From: CAZZBK01 sp964652155
GTDB taxonomy: Bacteria > Planctomycetota > Planctomycetia > Pirellulales > PNKZ01
Reading direction: 5' to 3'
Length of the DNA stretch: 49,642 nucleotides
Assembly (NCBI GenBank): GCA_964652155.1
Contig: CAZZBK010000021.1
Location: forward strand, 1 to 49,642
Positions 48,657 through 49,642 of the stretch are shown here, piece by piece. The notes beneath the pieces were generated by a model that saw only the letters and a list, made by a program, of their open reading frames with translations, was not told the DNA's origin and ran no database searches. Both the position numbers and the translations under genes were made by a program. Position 1 is the stretch's first letter, and every line of letters begins with the position of its first letter.

Positions 48657-49642
48657 ATGGGTCTTTCGAGCGTATTCAGCACGGCGATTTCGGGCCTGCA
48701 AGCCAGCGAAACCATCGTTGACGTGGCGGGCAACAACGTGGCCAACTCGAACACGGTGGGCTACAAGGCCGCACAGGTGATGTTCGTCACCCAGTTCTTG
48801 CAGACACTGGGCTTGGGGTCGGCGCCGTCGGCGAGCAACGGCGGCACCAACCCTCGACAGGTCGGGTTGGGCGCGCAAGTCTCGAGCATCACGCCTGACT
48901 TCTCGCAAGGCACGTTGCAGATCAGCTCGAATCCCTCGGACCTGGCCATTCAAGGGGACGGTTTTTTCATGGTCAAGGCCACCACCGGCGAAGAGGCTTA
49001 TACGCGCGACGGGCAGTTCCGCCTGAACTCGAGCAACGAGCTCACCACGCTCAGCGGTGAACGATTGTTGGGATTCGGCGTCGACACCGATTACAACCTC
49101 CAAAAGACCGAGCTGGTACCGTTGAGTATTCCGTTAGGATCGGCGGCCGTGGCCAAGGCGACCCAGAACGTTAAGTTTCAAGGGACACTGCCCCCCACCG
49201 GCGACGTGGCCAACCAAGCCGCCATCATTCAGTCGGGTGTGTTAAGCGACGCGCAGTTCGTCAATCCCGATTCAACAACTCAGGCGATTATTGGCAACGT
49301 GCCCAGCGTGGCACTGACCGTCGGCGCCAGCAGCAACGGCGCGGGGGACCTGACCCCGGGGGACGTGTATCAATACAAGGTCGTGTATGCCGATAAACTG
49401 ATCGAGACGGGCGCGACGGCGGGCACCGACGCATTTGGCACGGAAAGCGTGGCCTCGGCAGCGCTCAGCGTCACGGTGGGTGCGGGCCATAATCAAATCG
49501 ACCTCAGCAGCTTGCCCAGCGACAGTACCAACACCTACGCCTACAAACGTATCTACCGCACTGATGCCAACGGTTCGTCTTTCAAGTTGCTCACCGAACT
49601 CACCAACGCCACCACCACCTATTCCGATCAGTCGGCGGCGTT
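48657..49642 (+). CDS. flgE: Flagellar hook protein FlgE, 5' part (runs off the window)
   Basis: The open frame continues to the last base (328 codons visible, no stop). The N-terminus GLSSVFSTAISGLQASETIV (2-21), then NNVANSNTVGYKAA, is the conserved D0 rod/hook signature. SSNPSDLAIQGDGFFMV and ETIVDVAGNNVANSNT fit FlgE better than FlgG. From about residue 214 the sequence is a beta-rich module (YQYKVVYADKL, then AYKRIYRTDANGSSFKLLTE) resembling an Fn3/Ig-like fold, placed where the variable D1/D2 hook domains are inserted. It builds the universal joint between rod and filament. The rest lies beyond the window. Confidence 0.9.
   Translation, partial: MGLSSVFSTAISGLQASETIVDVAGNNVANSNTVGYKAAQVMFVTQFLQTLGLGSAPSASNGGTNPRQVGLGAQVSSITPDFSQGTLQISSNPSDLAIQGDGFFMVKATTGEEAYTRDGQFRLNSSNELTTLSGERLLGFGVDTDYNLQKTELVPLSIPLGSAAVAKATQNVKFQGTLPPTGDVANQAAIIQSGVLSDAQFVNPDSTTQAIIGNVPSVALTVGASSNGAGDLTPGDVYQYKVVYADKLIETGATAGTDAFGTESVASAALSVTVGAGHNQIDLSSLPSDSTNTYAYKRIYRTDANGSSFKLLTELTNATTTYSDQSAA

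Noticed and set aside
1..49642. tRNA genes, CRISPR arrays, insertion sequences, prophage or defence islands
   Set aside because: Reading both strands by eye I found no cloverleaf with a GTTCGA-type loop, no regularly spaced direct repeats, no transposase or integrase, and no defence nucleases. This is not a computed search.

Overview
The window is most likely chromosomal DNA of a motile planctomycete, probably near the Pirellulales. It is GC-rich and almost fully coding, and many genes lack a clear Shine-Dalgarno. It carries the planctomycete hallmark pair of a DUF1501 protein and a giant secreted PSD1/cytochrome-c protein, plus membrane-fused spermidine-synthase-like and Gfo/Idh/MocA genes. 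The lineage is inferred from gene content only. I found no tRNA, rRNA, CRISPR array, insertion sequence or prophage.

Layout. 1-2413: the 3' half of glnE (cut by the window edge), convergent with a secreted trypsin-like protease. 2414-3800: an AT-richer accessory gap with stacked hairpins, a small toxin-like gene coupled to an immunity-like gene, and a gene remnant. 3801-5093: aminopeptidase P. 5280-9120: a first ribose-type sugar ABC cassette. 9319-12275: a desaturase/hydroxylase, an internally duplicated membrane protein and a TIGR01777-type SDR. 12284-17396: a membrane-bound spermidine-synthase-like protein, a BaiN/HI0933-type flavoprotein and a secreted HEAT-like protein. 17798-21106: a Gfo/Idh/MocA oxidoreductase with an odd N-terminal extension, a PhyH-type dioxygenase and a histidine phosphatase. 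21302-26677 (minus strand): PSD1/cytochrome-c protein, DUF1501 protein and a displaced yidD. 26923-31820: a ROK regulator followed by a second sugar ABC cassette, whose last gene is separated by a long hairpin repeat. 31973-33807: malate dehydrogenase and a catalytically degenerate alpha/beta hydrolase.

34054-49642 is a flagellar locus. A TPR membrane protein, a FlgN-like chaperone, a soluble histidine kinase and a sigma-54 activator lead into flgB-flgC-fliE-fliF-fliG-fliH-fliI-fliJ-motE-like-fliK-flgD-flgE. A good -24/-12 (sigma-54) promoter lies directly before flgB and directly after its presumed activator. This suggests a self-contained kinase, regulator, promoter and basal body/hook circuit. 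flgE runs off the window and carries a beta-rich, Fn3-like insertion.

I see no single large undescribed defence or mobile system. The best leads are the toxin/immunity-like couple, the hydrolase with two replaced catalytic residues, the duplicated HDR-FGG membrane protein, the permease with a large extracytoplasmic insert, the PSD1 domain split by two beta-sandwich-like modules, and several intergenic cruciform repeats.
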